Below, in pieces: positions 10,587 through 21,783 of a stretch of 64,000 nt of DNA; positions within the stretch are counted from its first letter, which is position 1; every line of letters starts with the position of its first letter. The position numbers and the translations under genes were made by a program. This DNA comes from Ditylenchus dipsaci (Eukaryota > Nematoda > Chromadorea > Rhabditida > Anguinidae). The stretch spans positions 29,454 to 93,453 of the forward strand of contig SADC01000451.1 in the NCBI GenBank assembly GCA_004194705.1, given 5' to 3'. Under the pieces are notes generated by a model, which ran no database searches, had not been told where the DNA came from, and saw nothing but the letters and a program-made list of their open reading frames with translations.

Positions 10587-11605
10587 TCCTAATACTAAAA
10601 AGAGAGTTTGTGTCCGTCCGTCCGATTTTGTCTCAAAAAATGTCTTCAAAATGTCGTTTGAAGTTGGTCTTGAGATGAACAGGAAAAATGTTCTTGATGA
10701 CTCATCTTTGAGAGTCTCATCATTTTTTGTTTCTGAAAAGTCAGTGGTTGACTTTCTCTGCCTCTTTTTTGTTTAGTTCCTCTTCGTCATGAACGTCTCA
10801 AACTGGTCGAAGATGATCGTGCTAAACCCGTGCGAGGTGGTCATTAATTCACAGTGAGTTTTACAATTATGGTTGATCTTACATATCATAAATTATTTTT
10901 GTTTCAGTTCTCTCTGCTTCGTTAATTCTAAGTGAAGTGGATGGAAGAATAAGCTGCTGAACCCGGTTTTGGGGGGTGTGTCATCTAATGATAGTTTCGG
11001 GTCGATGCCTGCGTGAATGCATTAGAAATAGGTCTAGCAAGAATCTCATTAGTGTTATTTAGTCTGTTTGTATGTCAATAAAAATTCGGTTTTTGTTTGT
11101 GGCTCAGTGTTGTGACTCACTATGATCTTGAATTGAAGAATTGATTTCGTCTCTCACTTGAATCTGTTGTATATTTCGAATTTAGCATTTGTATGTTATG
11201 TGTCATAAAGTTGTGTGTTAAGTTCTGTGTCATTTTTACGTTGGCAACTTTGGGCAAGGTTTTATCTTTCTGTCGTTAACAAAATGTCTGTATTGAGTGA
11301 CACTTTTTTTCTTTTTTTTCTTTGTTTCAATAAGAAAAGAATTCGATTCAGTCTCTCTCTTGACTGCTGTTCGCTTTTATGTTCTGTATTGAAGTTTTGT
11401 GTCATTTCTACGCTTCTTTCGTATAAGTTTCTTTTTTTTTCAATATAAACAGAATCTTTGTATTGAAAACTTCAATTATTTTTTGAATTTGTTAAAAAAA
11501 AGTCTCATTCGGTATCATTGAATTCAAAAATGTCACGATATGAATAATATTTGCAACAAACGTTCATCGAAATATAAATCCCGCCCGTAGGGCGGGCAAA
11601 ACTAG
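10587..11605 (+). mobile_element. non-autonomous Helitron, about 1.0 kb
   Basis: Starts TCCTAATACTAAAAAGAGAG with TTTGTGTCCG repeats and ends with the hairpin CCCGCCCGTAGGGCGGGC followed by AAAACTAG, inserted between A and T. TC start, a terminal GC-rich hairpin shortly before CTAG, and no inverted repeats or duplication are the Helitron signature. The interior has T-rich filler and no RepHel gene. Confidence 0.75.
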
Positions 11606-11789
11606 TGTATACAAAAAGCATGAAATATCGTTGGTTTTATTTTAGTCCAAAAACTTTTCGAATAATATTTTTGTAACCACTTGTACGTCAAAAATAAAAT
11701 ATTCACTCTTTTGTGTTAGAGAAATTTTTCAATTGTATATATATATTTTCGGACACGGACACAATATTTCCGGACCACAATATCCCCAC

Positions 11790-12166
11790 GGCCACAATAT
11801 CCAAGTGGTCGTCCACTTGATCAAAAATTTTTGCTCACGTTTTCCGCTTCCAAAATAATTTTTTTGCACTAATATAGCACACTGAAGATGGCTTGACAGT
11901 GGTAAAATCAACGTTTTTATGAAGAAATTTTTGAGTTATAGTAAATTCTGATTTTGATAAATTAGAGTTCACAATAACTCAATGATTTTTTCGATAAAAC
12001 GTGATTTTACACTGTCAAACCATCTTCAGCATGATCGAATCAGTGCAGAAAAATTGTTTTGAAACCCGAAAACGTAAAAAAAATTTATCCAAGTGGACGA
12101 CCACTTGGATGTCTACCGTCGAGGTTGCTGGTTTGAATCCACCTGGGATCAAACCTTTTTTACATT
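11790..12166. repeat. foldback with tRNA-like arm, copy 1
   Basis: Arms share ATCCAAGTGGTCGTCCACTT / AAGTGGACGACCACTTGGAT and ACAGTGGTAAAATCA / TTTTACACTGTCAAACCATC. The right arm runs into CGAGGTTGCTGGTTTGAATC with CACCTGGG, a Pol III B-box-like sequence. The same family recurs at 21387-21783. Confidence 0.65.
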
Positions 12167-12744
12167 AATTTTAGATATAAAAGACGAGCGTTTGACTTTT
12201 CAGGTCATTTGGGTGAATATGCCCTATTTGGAGTTACCTGGATATCAACCATTCTTTTTATTTTGATTAAACTTTTTCCGGCACTTCAGATGGTATCCAC
12301 CTCGACCGGGGATTCAGGTGACCAAACGACCTATTTCGGCAGTAACAAAACTCACAAATAGGGTTTTTAGGTAATTGGATTCGAAACCTGTGAAACTTCG
12401 ACTATCTAAATGAAAAATTTCTTAGTCCTACCTAAAATTCTCAGTTTATATAGTGTTGTATAGCAGTTAGAGATGGCCTGTATCGGTGGTATATTTATCG
12501 AGGGTCAACTGTATTAGATATTTTATTGATCACTTTATTCAGTGCGGAAAGTATTGTTTCTAGAAACAATTTAATACTAAAAAATTATTTTGGAAACAAA
12601 TCTTGCCAAGACCAATCTTTCTTATTTGAATTTATTGTTAGATGACTTTTTGCTCAGTTGAATTTTTTCTAAGATACTTTGTGCTCAGTTGTGGGTGTGC
12701 CGTTTTTGTCATCCCAGTTTTTACCGTCCCAGTTTTGCGTCCCA

Positions 12745-12842
12745 GCTTTTACTGGACACCGGTGTAACGACCTAGTTGGCTCAGTGAAAAAGAGCTATAG
12801 TTGGTCAAAATTTGTCGCAGGTTCGACCCCCTTGGGGGGCAG
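12745..12842 (+). ncRNA. tRNA-like module (SINE head or tRNA pseudogene)
   Basis: GACCTAGTTGGCTCAGTGAA resembles a tRNA D-arm / A-box, and 50 nt on GCAGGTTCGACCCCCTTGGG resembles a T-arm / B-box. The spacing is tRNA-like, but no clean anticodon stem can be folded by eye. Most likely a tRNA-derived SINE. Confidence 0.4.
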
Positions 12843-13815
12843 CCTATTTTTATTTAAATTGCAATAACGCTACAAATCCTGAGTCAGGATTTGTAGCGTC
12901 GCTGCAAAAACCTGAGTTTTAAAAGTACTCTAAATTTGCTTTGTCAAGGGTGCAAATTCAGACTATTTGAAAGTACTCGAAATATGTGCCGTCGGCAATA
13001 CTATTTAGGCGATCAGAGCAATCTCAATAAACTGCAGTGTGCATGCTGCAAAATCATAATTTAGTAGAATCACTCGAGATTTGTCGCACGCTCACTGAAA
13101 ATTGTTCATATCGGGAAAAAACGACTGAAATCACTGTTGGCGGTGCGGATGCTGAGTACTTCACTAACTGCTCCAACTCTGTAGTGCGTGCGCTACAGAT
13201 TTCGGTGTTTTTGGGGCTACTCATTTTGAAACACTAAAAAAAATAGTGCCTTACCCCCTAAAGTCAGACAAAAACCAAAAAGTTTGTTTTGAGGCGTGTT
13301 ATATACTTTTGCTTGATGCAAAAAAATTGCTGCAGTCGCGCTAATTGCTAAGTCCGCTGATGATTTCGTCACTGATTCTCCTCACGAAATGTAACAATTT
13401 TTGTCTTTCAAGCTTTAGTGCCGTTAGCCCACCTTCTAGTTGCCATGTTCGACTTTTTTATTTGTTAGCTTGTGCTGGATATCGTCTTGATCGAGTCAAA
13501 TATTGCCTATCATGCGCTTGTCAGTATAAGCTGAAATTGCAAGAAGTTGCAAGAAGAAAACATAGTGCGTAAAAACTATAAAACACTAGTCACAAGTTTT
13601 GCTATGAAAATCGTCACCTATTAAAAACTGTCAAAATTGTCTAAACAGTCAACTGTCGATTTAAAGAACCCTCGATTTAGCGAACTCTTTATTTAAGGAA
13701 CTTTTTTCAACGCCTATTCTGCTAGTGATTAAATAAAATGACTGAAATTTGCTCTTGATTTAACAAAACTTTCGGTTTAAAGGGGGGGGGGGTAAAAGCC
13801 ATTTAGGTTTGAAAA

Positions 13816-13908
13816 AGTGGCTTCCATGGCGCAGTGCGAAAGTGCTCGCGAATTTTTGGCCAAAAATGGTGTTTTTGGTGTGCAGGTTCAAACCCACGTA
13901 GGGGCACA
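13816..13908 (+). ncRNA. tRNA-like module in the arm of the composite element
   Basis: TGGCGCAGTGCGAAAGTGCT resembles an A-box region and GGTTCAAACCCACGTAGGGG a B-box/T-arm. An inverted copy (CCCCTACGTGGGTTTGAACC) follows at about 14028, so both arms of the foldback carry the module. Confidence 0.45.
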
Positions 13909-14110
13909 CTATTTTTTTTGGGCTTTTTTGGGCAATTTAGAGGCAATTAGACTTTTTTGACGCCAGATTCGGGATCAGCGACCCAAATGACCTCTAAACT
14001 GGCCAAACAAGCCAAAAAAATAGTGTGCCCCTACGTGGGTTTGAACCTGCAACACCAAAAAAACACCATTTTGGGCCAAAAACGCGAGCACTTTCGCACT
14101 GCGCCACGGA

Positions 14111-14847
14111 CATACCTGCACGCTGAGAAAAATGGCGCCGGCGCCGACCCAGGCGCCGGGTCTACTAAAAATCGGCGCCGGCGCCACAATTAATTCGGCG
14201 CCGGGCGTCGGCGCGGCGCCGACGCCTAAAGAGGAAATACGGCGCCAGGCGCCGGCATCAAGCCATTTTTGTAAATAAAATAATAGAATGTAACAAAGAC
14301 TAATCTAACATTTTATGTTTTAAATAGAAATTTTTTGTATTAGGAATAGCAACAAATTGTTGCAAGATTTTTAAAATGCGAATAAAATTTCAAAAATATC
14401 GTGTTAAGGTTATTTGGCGCAAGTTCTTACACCACTGCGGAGTAAAATCGGAAAGAACTATTTTCAAATTTATTGCCTTCTTTGGAATTTCAATCACAGC
14501 TGATCAAGCTGGAGAGGCAATCTTTGAAACAGTGAACAACGAGTCGAGGAAATAGTGGATAATTATCTTCATCAGATAGTGGAGAACATCAAAAAAAAGC
14601 AAAACCGGTGATGAAATTTTGTGATTACATGTGATAAACATAAAAAAAAAAATTTACTATGAGATTAAAAATAACTTGTCTGCAAAAAATCTGAGAAATT
14701 TTGAATTTACTAAAACATTGTCAAGACAGCTGAAATCTTAACATTCAGGCGCCGGCGCCGCAGCTGAAGTGGCGCCGGGCGCCGGCGCCCGACTGTTAAG
14801 ATTTTCAGCCAGCGCCGGCGCCGGCGCCCGGCGCCCGTGCAGGTATG
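14111..14847. mobile_element. hAT element with GGCGCC arrays, copy 1
   Basis: Starts CATACCTGCACG and ends CGTGCAGGTATG, flanked by the 8-bp repeat GCCACGGA at 14103-14110 and 14848-14855. Both subterminal zones are irregular arrays of the palindromic hexamer GGCGCC with CCGG spacers, in sharp contrast to the AT-rich core. A shorter relative with identical end design lies at 38353-38721. Confidence 0.85.
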
Positions 14848-15069
14848 GCCACGGAAGCCACTTTTTCAAACCTAAATGGCTTTTACCCCCCCCCCTTTAA
14901 CGAACATTTTTGCCGATCCCAAGGGTTCATTAAATTGAGAGTTGCCTGTATAAATCTGGGTTTTTGGCCAAGATCTTGATTGGCCGTTTTCAAAAATCTT
15001 GCTCTTGGTCTTAGTCAAAATTTCAGCTAAAAATCTTGTCTTGGAATCTTGCTTGGTCCCCACTTTCTG

Positions 15070-15445
15070 TCTCTAATTCACATCAATTTAACTGGTTTGC
15101 TGCACCTTGTGTGATGTATAAACTTTGAAGGCAAATATATCATTCGAAATCCCTGACTTAACTTTGAAACATATGCGCTCAAAAATTTTTTTGTTCAGTT
15201 TTACAAAAAGATATGACCATTAAAATGAGAGTCTTTTTGAAAGACAAATTTAAGAAATATGAAAAAAGTTAAGGAAACTGAAGATAAAAATCATTAAACA
15301 GTCAAATCTTTTTTTGTGCTCAACCAAACTGTTTCGTTCACCACTCATTTTGTAGGCACAAAGATAGGCTTTCGAATGACAACTAAATTGCACATAACTA
15401 CTATACAGGGTGCAGCAAACTAATTAAATTGATGTAAATTGGCTC
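15070..15445. repeat. foldback repeat
   Basis: ATTCACATCAATTTAACTGG with TTTGCTGCACC on the left is mirrored by GGTGCAGCAAAC and AATTGATGTAAATT on the right. Internal sequence shows no gene. Its inner TACAGGGTGCAGC resembles the GGCGCACCCTGTA sequence at 20552, just outside the GIY-YIG element. Confidence 0.55.
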
Positions 15446-16530
15446 TCCTCGGCGGTCGAAAGTTGGCGTAAAAGAATACGTGCCTGCGTAAATGCGAAAG
15501 GTTGGTATTTTAAATTCTGGGGCGGTTATAATAAAGATTACCCTTACCTCTACCTTTTACCCTTACCTCTACCTTTTACCCTTACCTCTACCTTTTACCC
15601 TACCTCCACCTTTTTTTACCTTGAACTTTTACCCTTACCTCTACCCTTGCCCTTACCTCTACCTTTTACCTCTACCTCTACCCTTACCTTTACCTCTACC
15701 TTTTACCCTTACCTCTACCTTCAACTTTTACCCTTACCTCTACCTTCAACTTTATTCTCGAAAACGAAATAAACGGCAACTTATTTATTTCAATCCGCAA
15801 CCACAGCAACATAATTCAACGCGCAAAGTAACGATTAACAATATAATTTCTCATAGTAGATCCGCTATTCATTCTTTCCCCTTCAGCAAAGATTTCCTCC
15901 GGCGGCTAATAATCGTTCATTTCTTCATCGTTCTCATCGGAGACCCTTGATCCGGATATTCGGTGTTGAGTGTGTCGGTAACGGTCTTCCTAGCAGCGTT
16001 CTGACCAGCGGCTGAATCCTGAATCCAACACGGACATAAATACATCATAAAAAGGAAGAGAAGAGTTCATACTGATGTCCTTCAGGCTGGAGAAGTTACA
16101 GCTGTTCAAGGATTCCGTTGGACTTGACCGAGAATTTCATCCACCCCGTAACTTTCATTGACTGCTTTTGAAGGGCATTTTATTGGCGTAAACTTCATCT
16201 AAAATGGGCAGTTTTAGTAATACTTAGGATAAAACATTCTTTAATTGTCTCTCTCAAGTGGAGATACACGTAAGCAAAGGTGGTGCATAGCGTTTTTTTA
16301 TTGCGCCAAGCTCCACTCGAGAGAGAAAGAAAGAATACGTTTTGAAAATTTCACCCTGCTTTGCCTACCCACACACACACCTCTCTGAAAAGAGAGCGTG
16401 ACACTGACTATTTAAAGAGCGATTTTTTTAAATTACCTTCTTTTATTGCTTTACAATGAAATTTTTTTTTAACGTTCTTGTGTTATTATTTTGTTATTCT
16501 TTTTTTTTCAACAATGATGCCAATAAGACA

Positions 16531-19066
16531 ATGCCTCCGAAAGCCGGGTCGAAAATAGCAGTCAAAGCTAGCTCTGTTAACTCCCAAGATAAGGCGTTTT
16601 TGTTTTCTTCAATTAAATCAAATGACAACGAGGTATTAAAATATGCTGGTCTCTCCCCCTATGTACTCTTTGGTCAATCAGTTGATCAATTTCTCATTTT
16701 TTTGAAAAAGGAAATGGAAGAAATAGAGGGCCGGTGTCACGGAACGAATGAACGAGTGAAAAGAAGCGATGTAAAACAACTGTTCATCCAAAATTGGGTT
16801 ATTTTGAAACAGCAAATGGAATCTCAGCTTCAGCATTGGCTTACTAAAATGGAATCTGATCGAAAGCCATCGATAGAAAAAATAACTGTACAATTGTATG
16901 CAGATGCTAACCCAAATTTTTTTTCAATACCTTTAACACGTGGAATATTTTTGCGAAAAAGGCCGTTTAGAGCGACAGCAAAAAAATCTTGAAATCTTAG
17001 CGAACCAAGTCAGTCAGCAGGAGTGGTATGTCATCCATAAAGCGGCTTTTTTTTTAAAAAATTGGAACTAGCTTATCTGGACGGCCACGAAGAGCCGACG
17101 TTCACTCAAATGTACCCAGCCTCCAAAATATCCACCCGTCTCAAAGGTATGCTTTAAAAAATGTCTCCGGACCAAAAAAATTGTAGAAGATTAATTGTAT
17201 TAATTGTACTACCTGACTGAAACACCAGAGTTTCGTTTTTCTCAAAGTATCACCTTTTCTAGGTTCAAATGGATGAAAGTCTGTTTTTAGATATAAAAGT
17301 TACTCAAATTGGAAAATATATAACTATGGCCATGTGGAGATTAAATCTGATAGAAATAGACATAGTTTTCAATCGACTAGGACTAGAAAAGGACCTGAAC
17401 AACTGAAACAAATAATGGAGTTAAATAAAACTTTTTGTGAAGACGAAAATGAAAGAAGAAAAAGATCCCTTCTACAAGAAGCTGTAAAAATATTTTGAAT
17501 GAAGATTCAACACTAGGTTAGATTTTGGATTTAGACGTTTAAATGAAAACACAGAAAAATGGAGAGAAGAAAGAGTAAAGCGACAACAACAGAATCTCGA
17601 GCAAAATCAGAAAAATCAGAATCAAGATCATAATTCAGAACAAAATCAAAAACAAAATCAGCAAATAACAAGAGAAAATGTTAACGATGAGAATAAAATT
17701 TTAAGAGATGAAATTGAAAAACAACGACCTAGGCTCACAGAAGAAAGTGTTAATAAAGAAGTAAGCTATTTTAAAAATGTGCATTCAATTATATAGCCCT
17801 GATGAGCCAAATGGATACTTTTGCTAATTCAAACTCAACAGAGAATGAAGTTAATTTTTCAAAAGTAGATGAGTTGATAAAAGAAGCCTCCTCAGCAATA
17901 ACAACATCAAATTTAGCATATATTATAGGAGTGACTTCTAAAATACTATCACAAAAACGTATGATTTGAAACGAAGGGCTGCTAACAACGCAGTAACTAA
18001 ATACAAACCAAGTAAGGAAGATAAAAAAATGTGGATGAAAGTACTTTTTATTTCAAAAAAAACAGTAGAGGAACAGATAATTTTAAGCAATGGTGCAGTC
18101 AATGACTTTCCAAGTGGTTTTTGGAAAAATGTAGGACTTCATTAAATACATTCACGTTAATTCAACGCATTATTATAGTAAACTTTTCAGCTAGAGCTAA
18201 CTTCTGCGGCTCCATTTTTAAGGTCTTTAATATCGAGAGGAGATCCAAAGTGCAACATGTGTGGCATTGAGATAGATGTTGGTCAGGCAAACAGATCAGG
18301 GCTGGAAAAAAATATAAAAAATCACTTTGAGTAGGTGGCAGCATATGAAACCCACCGAATAGTATATTTTACAGAGCGTGCAGTGCAGCGTCACAGTATT
18401 TCGATAGCGCAACTGTGCTGTCTAAGCATATGGTGACTTGGATGAAAGAAAGTTCTTCAGCAAGAGCAGAACACATTAACGATTTTCTTTGGAATGTTGG
18501 AGAATATGGAGTGTATGCTGTACTGAGCGAAGATGGAATTCACGCAATCAGATATTACGGAATTACTATCATGTCTGCCTCTAGATATGTCAATGATCAG
18601 ATTTGGAAGCTAAAAGGCAACATTTTGAATATGATTTTTGGAAAAAGCAAATTTGTTTCTTAGACGATCCTTGCTCTGGCTTGAAGGCACGCTTGACGAC
18701 ACACAAATATGAAGCGACAATCTCTGCGGCAACTGCTGACTCTTCTAAAAATTATCCGAAAGTACAGATAATAATGGTTGCAGAGTTCATATCAAAAGCA
18801 GCAGCTGAAACACTTGAAGCAGTTTTGCACCAACATTTAAGTAAGTGACTGGAAACTTGCTGTTTTGGAAAAAAACTAAGACCACAAAATATGATAATAT
18901 ATTAAGATCAGCTGTACGCATTGATGAAAACAATCGAGCCAGTATCTCTGCCAGCTTGCGCAAAATTCTGAAATCAGGAGGAACCTCTTTTTCTGAGACA
19001 GAAATGCAGATGGCAGCTGCAAGTTTACTCAGACATTTGGACATTGGAAACAGGATTGAGATATGA
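16531..19066 (+). pseudogene. zinc-finger-like / GIY-YIG nuclease gene, decayed, multi-exon
   Basis: Function inferred: a DNA-cutting enzyme for the surrounding element. Start MPPKAGSKIAVKAS at 16531; first block to about 16910 with helical stretches (KKEMEEIEGRCHGTNERV). Further open blocks: 17292-17498 (KSYSNWKIYNYGHVEI), 17523-17760 a Gln/Asn-rich coiled coil (RRLNENTEKWREERVKRQQQ), 17797-18145, then 18192-18329 with C-N-M-C-G and a later His (finger-like), and 18372-18840. The last holds GVY (18508) and YYGIT (18553) 12 residues apart, then SASRY and a late Glu in ETLEAVLHQHL: the GIY-YIG plan with Arg and Glu. A final exon from about 18906 ends GNRIEI at 19066. Small GT..AG introns separate several blocks. 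Frame slips near 17960 and 18603 break this copy. Confidence 0.6.
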
Positions 19067-19571
19067 CTTCTTTCCCGGGGAAGAAGACCCCGGCAAGTTA
19101 ATATATGTAATATTAGGGCAAGGATTTTTCCGTCTTTTCTCTGATTCAGTTTTTAATTTTTTTAGCTTCACTTTGGTTAATTTTAAAAAACAGTGTCAAA
19201 AAGGCCTAAAATGCAAAATTGCAGATTGGTGAGGGGCTGCAAAAATGAAAATTACGGTTTATGTCTTTGCTAATTAACATATAAATGCGGTCCTTATTTA
19301 TTACGCGTCTTAATTTCTGATTTCAGAAGTGAAAAGAAGGCGTTTTTCGGCAAAGATGGCAAAAAGTAATGCAACTAGAGCTAATCCTGACAAAGCACAA
19401 GCAAAATTAAAGACTAAGTTGTGCTAATTTAATAAAAAATTTTTGAATTAGTTTTATACAATAAACATTTCAAAAAAACATTTGTAAAACCTGGAAACTA
19501 TTTTGTTTTACTGTATTTTTGTCATGCTCCTCATTATTATACTCATCATTATTATACTCTTACTTAGGACA

Positions 19572-19688
19572 CCCTCCACTTAGGACAGAAGTTCGTTCCC
19601 ACCTCGAGTCCGACACTTTTAAAAGAAGTGTCAAACCCGTTAAGTTGGCCGGTCCTTGAGTGTCCTAAGTGAAAGCGTCGACTGTATT
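19572..19688. repeat. pogo-like MITE fragment inside the GIY-YIG element
   Basis: AGTTCGTTCCCACCTCGAGT with CCGACACTTTT and a right end AAGCGTCGACTGTA belong to the same family as 128-554. CTTAGGACA is mirrored by TGTCCTAAG. Shows that the larger element has been a target for other transposons. Confidence 0.6.
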
Positions 19689-19793
19689 TCGACTATTTTC
19701 TTGCAATGCAAGCTTCTAGATCGATCCAGACAACTAGATCCGAGTAATGAAATTGATCCGCATTAGAATCACTAACATCTGTGCCTCAAGGTA

Positions 19794-20030
19794 ATGTCTA
19801 TTTCCACAACAATCGATTTAAATAAAATGAAATTTAGTCTGCACTCCCTACTAACAGCCCTCTTTGCGGCTGTTCGGGAAGAGATCCTCTTGGTGCTCGG
19901 CGACCAGCTCAACCAAATGTTGCACATCTCAGGCGTAAACATAACGATAACTAGACATGAGAGCGATAAAATACGACAAACAGTGCGTGTACAACAAAGC
20001 GAGCAAATCTCAACAAACAACACAGAATAA
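19794..20030 (+). CDS. uncharacterised 78-residue open frame
   Basis: Open from MSISTTIDLNKMKFSLHSLL to NTE. The stretch LTALFAAVREEILLVLGDQL and SGVNITITRHESDKIRQTV looks protein-like (amphipathic helix, then basic tail) rather than random, but no family is recognised and no splice partner was found. It lies inside the right half of the GIY-YIG element. Confidence 0.25.
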   Translation: MSISTTIDLNKMKFSLHSLLTALFAAVREEILLVLGDQLNQMLHISGVNITITRHESDKIRQTVRVQQSEQISTNNTE

Positions 20031-20923
20031 TGAAAAACGGACGTTAAATTCGTGTTCAGCGAACTAAAATTGCTCTAGAAATGCTTTACGGGACAATATT
20101 TTGAAAATCGAGATGAAGGTAAAAATTTTTACCATGCTACCACCCATGGTAAAAATATGCCTTGGTCCCCCCTGTTGTTTCTTACCTTTACCTCTACCTC
20201 TACCTTTACCTGCAGCTTTTATTATAACGGGTAGAGGTAAGGGTAGAGGTAAGGGTAAAAGGTACGGGTAGAGGTAGAGGTAAAAATTCTTTATTATAAC
20301 GGGTAGAGGTAAGGGTAGAGGTAAGGGTAAAAGGTAAGGGTAGAGGTAGGGGTAAAAATTCTTTATTATAACGGGTAGAGGTAAAGGTAGAGGTAAAGGT
20401 AAAAGGTAAGGGTAAATCGATTATTATAACCGCCCCTGATTCCAAATCTTGTGCAGAATTTTCTAAGCTTTCGAATGGTATAATTGTTTTTTTAATATTG
20501 TTAGATTTGGACATAAAAATCTTGAATTTTGTCCGTGACAGGACTTTTGGCGCACCCTGTACCTTCTAACTACAAGCAGTGTATTTCAACAGATCTATAT
20601 AACTTAAATTTCGGAAATGCCAAGAAAATTTCTTAAAGGGGCATGACCGTCGTCGATGGGAGTATTTTGAGTAGGGGTACATTGTGAGTAGAGTGAGTAG
20701 GTGGTGTGACTCAGAGTTTTGAGATTTGTAAAGGCGAGAGTACTTCTCGGAATCATGTCTAAGGTAAGTGAGTGTGCGCATCTCTAACTCTCAAGCCTTC
20801 TGCGACCCGAAGGAGGCGCAGGGGACTTGGAGTTGAGATGCGCACAAACATTGGCATTGGTTGAGGTGTTTGGTTCAATTCTGCAGCCCCTTTAACTAAT
20901 ATTTTTTAGACCTTATGTGCTTT

Positions 20924-21158
20924 AAAGAGGCATGCCCACGGTAACAAGAGTTGATGCCAGGGCATTCAATTTTTTTTTATAATTATTGAACATCTGTACG
21001 GATTTTCCAACTTGGTTTCTAACAAAAAAGGCCTAGAATTCAATTGTAGATATGGTTTTGTTAGAGACCAAGTTGAAAATCCGTACAGAAGTTCAACGAT
21101 TGGGGAAAAATTGAATTCCCGAGCACCACCTCTTATTAGCATCGGCATGCCCCTTTAA
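20924..21158. mobile_element. TTAA-bordered palindromic repeat
   Basis: TTTAAAGAGGCATGCCC at the left and GGCATGCCCCTTTAAGG at the right. The inner arms CGGATTTTCCAACTTGGTTT and AACCAAGTTGAAAATCCG pair closely, and related arms recur near 38750-38880 and 33730. TTAA at both ends suggests a piggyBac-type MITE. Confidence 0.6.
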
Positions 21159-21196
21159 GGGGGCCACCGATTTCTACACTATAATCTTTTTAAACT

Positions 21197-21361
21197 TCAT
21201 ACCGCATTTTCTCTATTAACGCAACCGGGTTCATTATTTTTCAACCCCCGAAAAATCTCAAAATTTTCAATCAAAAATAGCCTTAGCTCTAAAATCCTAG
21301 TCAATAATAGGAGGGGGCTTCATTTTTAGAGAGGGGTTCTTTAATAGAGAAAATACGGTAT
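21197..21361. repeat. palindromic MITE with TACCGYATTTTCTCTATTAA ends
   Basis: ATACCGCATTTTCTCTATTA at the left is mirrored by TTTAATAGAGAAAATACGGT at the right. Relatives with CCGTATTTCCTCTAATA-type ends occur at 33060-33300 and 41438-41687. Confidence 0.6.
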
Positions 21362-21386
21362 ATCAAGTGATCAAGCCACGTAAACA

Positions 21387-21783
21387 GTATGCACTTAGGT
21401 GGATTCGAACCAGCATCCGCGGCGATGGCTATCCAAGTGGTCGTCCACCTGGATCAAAAACGTTTTTGGGTTCCAAAACAATTTTTCTGCACTAATTCGA
21501 GCATGCTGAAGATGGTTTGACAGTGGTAAAATCACGTTTTATCGATAAATTTCTGAGTTATTGTGAACTCTTGATTTACCCAAATTAAGAATTTGCGATA
21601 ACTGAAAATCTTTTCAATAAAATGTGATTTTACCACTGTTAAAACATCTTCAGCATGCAGGAATTAGTTCAGCAAAATTAACTTGTAATCCAAAACGTGG
21701 TAAAAATTTTTGGTCCAAGTGGACGACCATTTGGATGGACATCGCCTAGGATGATGGTTCGAATCCAGCTGGGTGCATACCTT
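21387..21783. repeat. foldback with tRNA-like modules in both arms, copy 2
   Basis: The left arm begins TATGCACTTAGGTGGATTCG, containing the complement of a B-box, then GGCGATGGCTATCCAAGTGG; the right arm ends GATGGTTCGAATCCAGCTGG with GTGCATA. Inner arms share AAGATGGTTTGACAGTGGTA. Same family as 11790-12166. Confidence 0.7.

Larger units (their letters stand above)
11606..13645. other. repeat-filled interval, no gene
   Basis: Holds a tRNA-like foldback (11790-12166), a second tRNA-like module (about 12745-12842), part of a pogo-like end at 12490-12520 (TTTATCGAGGGTCAACTGTA), and unassigned AT-rich sequence. Short open frames show no recognisable protein. Confidence 0.45.
13646..14948. mobile_element. 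composite element with pogo-like ends
   Basis: Left end CAGTCAACTGTCGATTTAAA and right end ATTGAGAGTTGCCTG are related to the pogo-like family. Inside, TAAAAGCCATTTAGGTTTGA with AAAAGTGGCTTCC is mirrored at 14857-14900. The interior contains a tRNA-like module and a GGCGCC-rich hAT insertion (14111-14847), which explains the size. Confidence 0.55.
15519..20435 (+). mobile_element. 4.9-kb element with repeat-array ends and a GIY-YIG gene
   Basis: Left end GGGGCGGTTATAATAA and right end TTATTATAACCGCCCC are exact inverted copies. Directly inside, the left has about 220 nt of CCCTTACCTCTACCTTTTA-type repeats (15540-15760) and the right about 250 nt of the complement (20175-20420), including a roughly 65-bp higher-order unit that re-uses the end motif TTATTATAACGGG. 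Between them is a plus-strand multi-exon gene (16531-19066). No convincing target-site duplication was seen and no known transposase catalytic domain was recognised, so the superfamily is open. Confidence 0.65.

Noticed and set aside
15492..15950. 152-residue frame of LYPYLYPCPYLY-type repeats
   Set aside because: Low-complexity reading of the CCCTTACCTCTA array; only its last third (from about 15760) could be real protein, without support.
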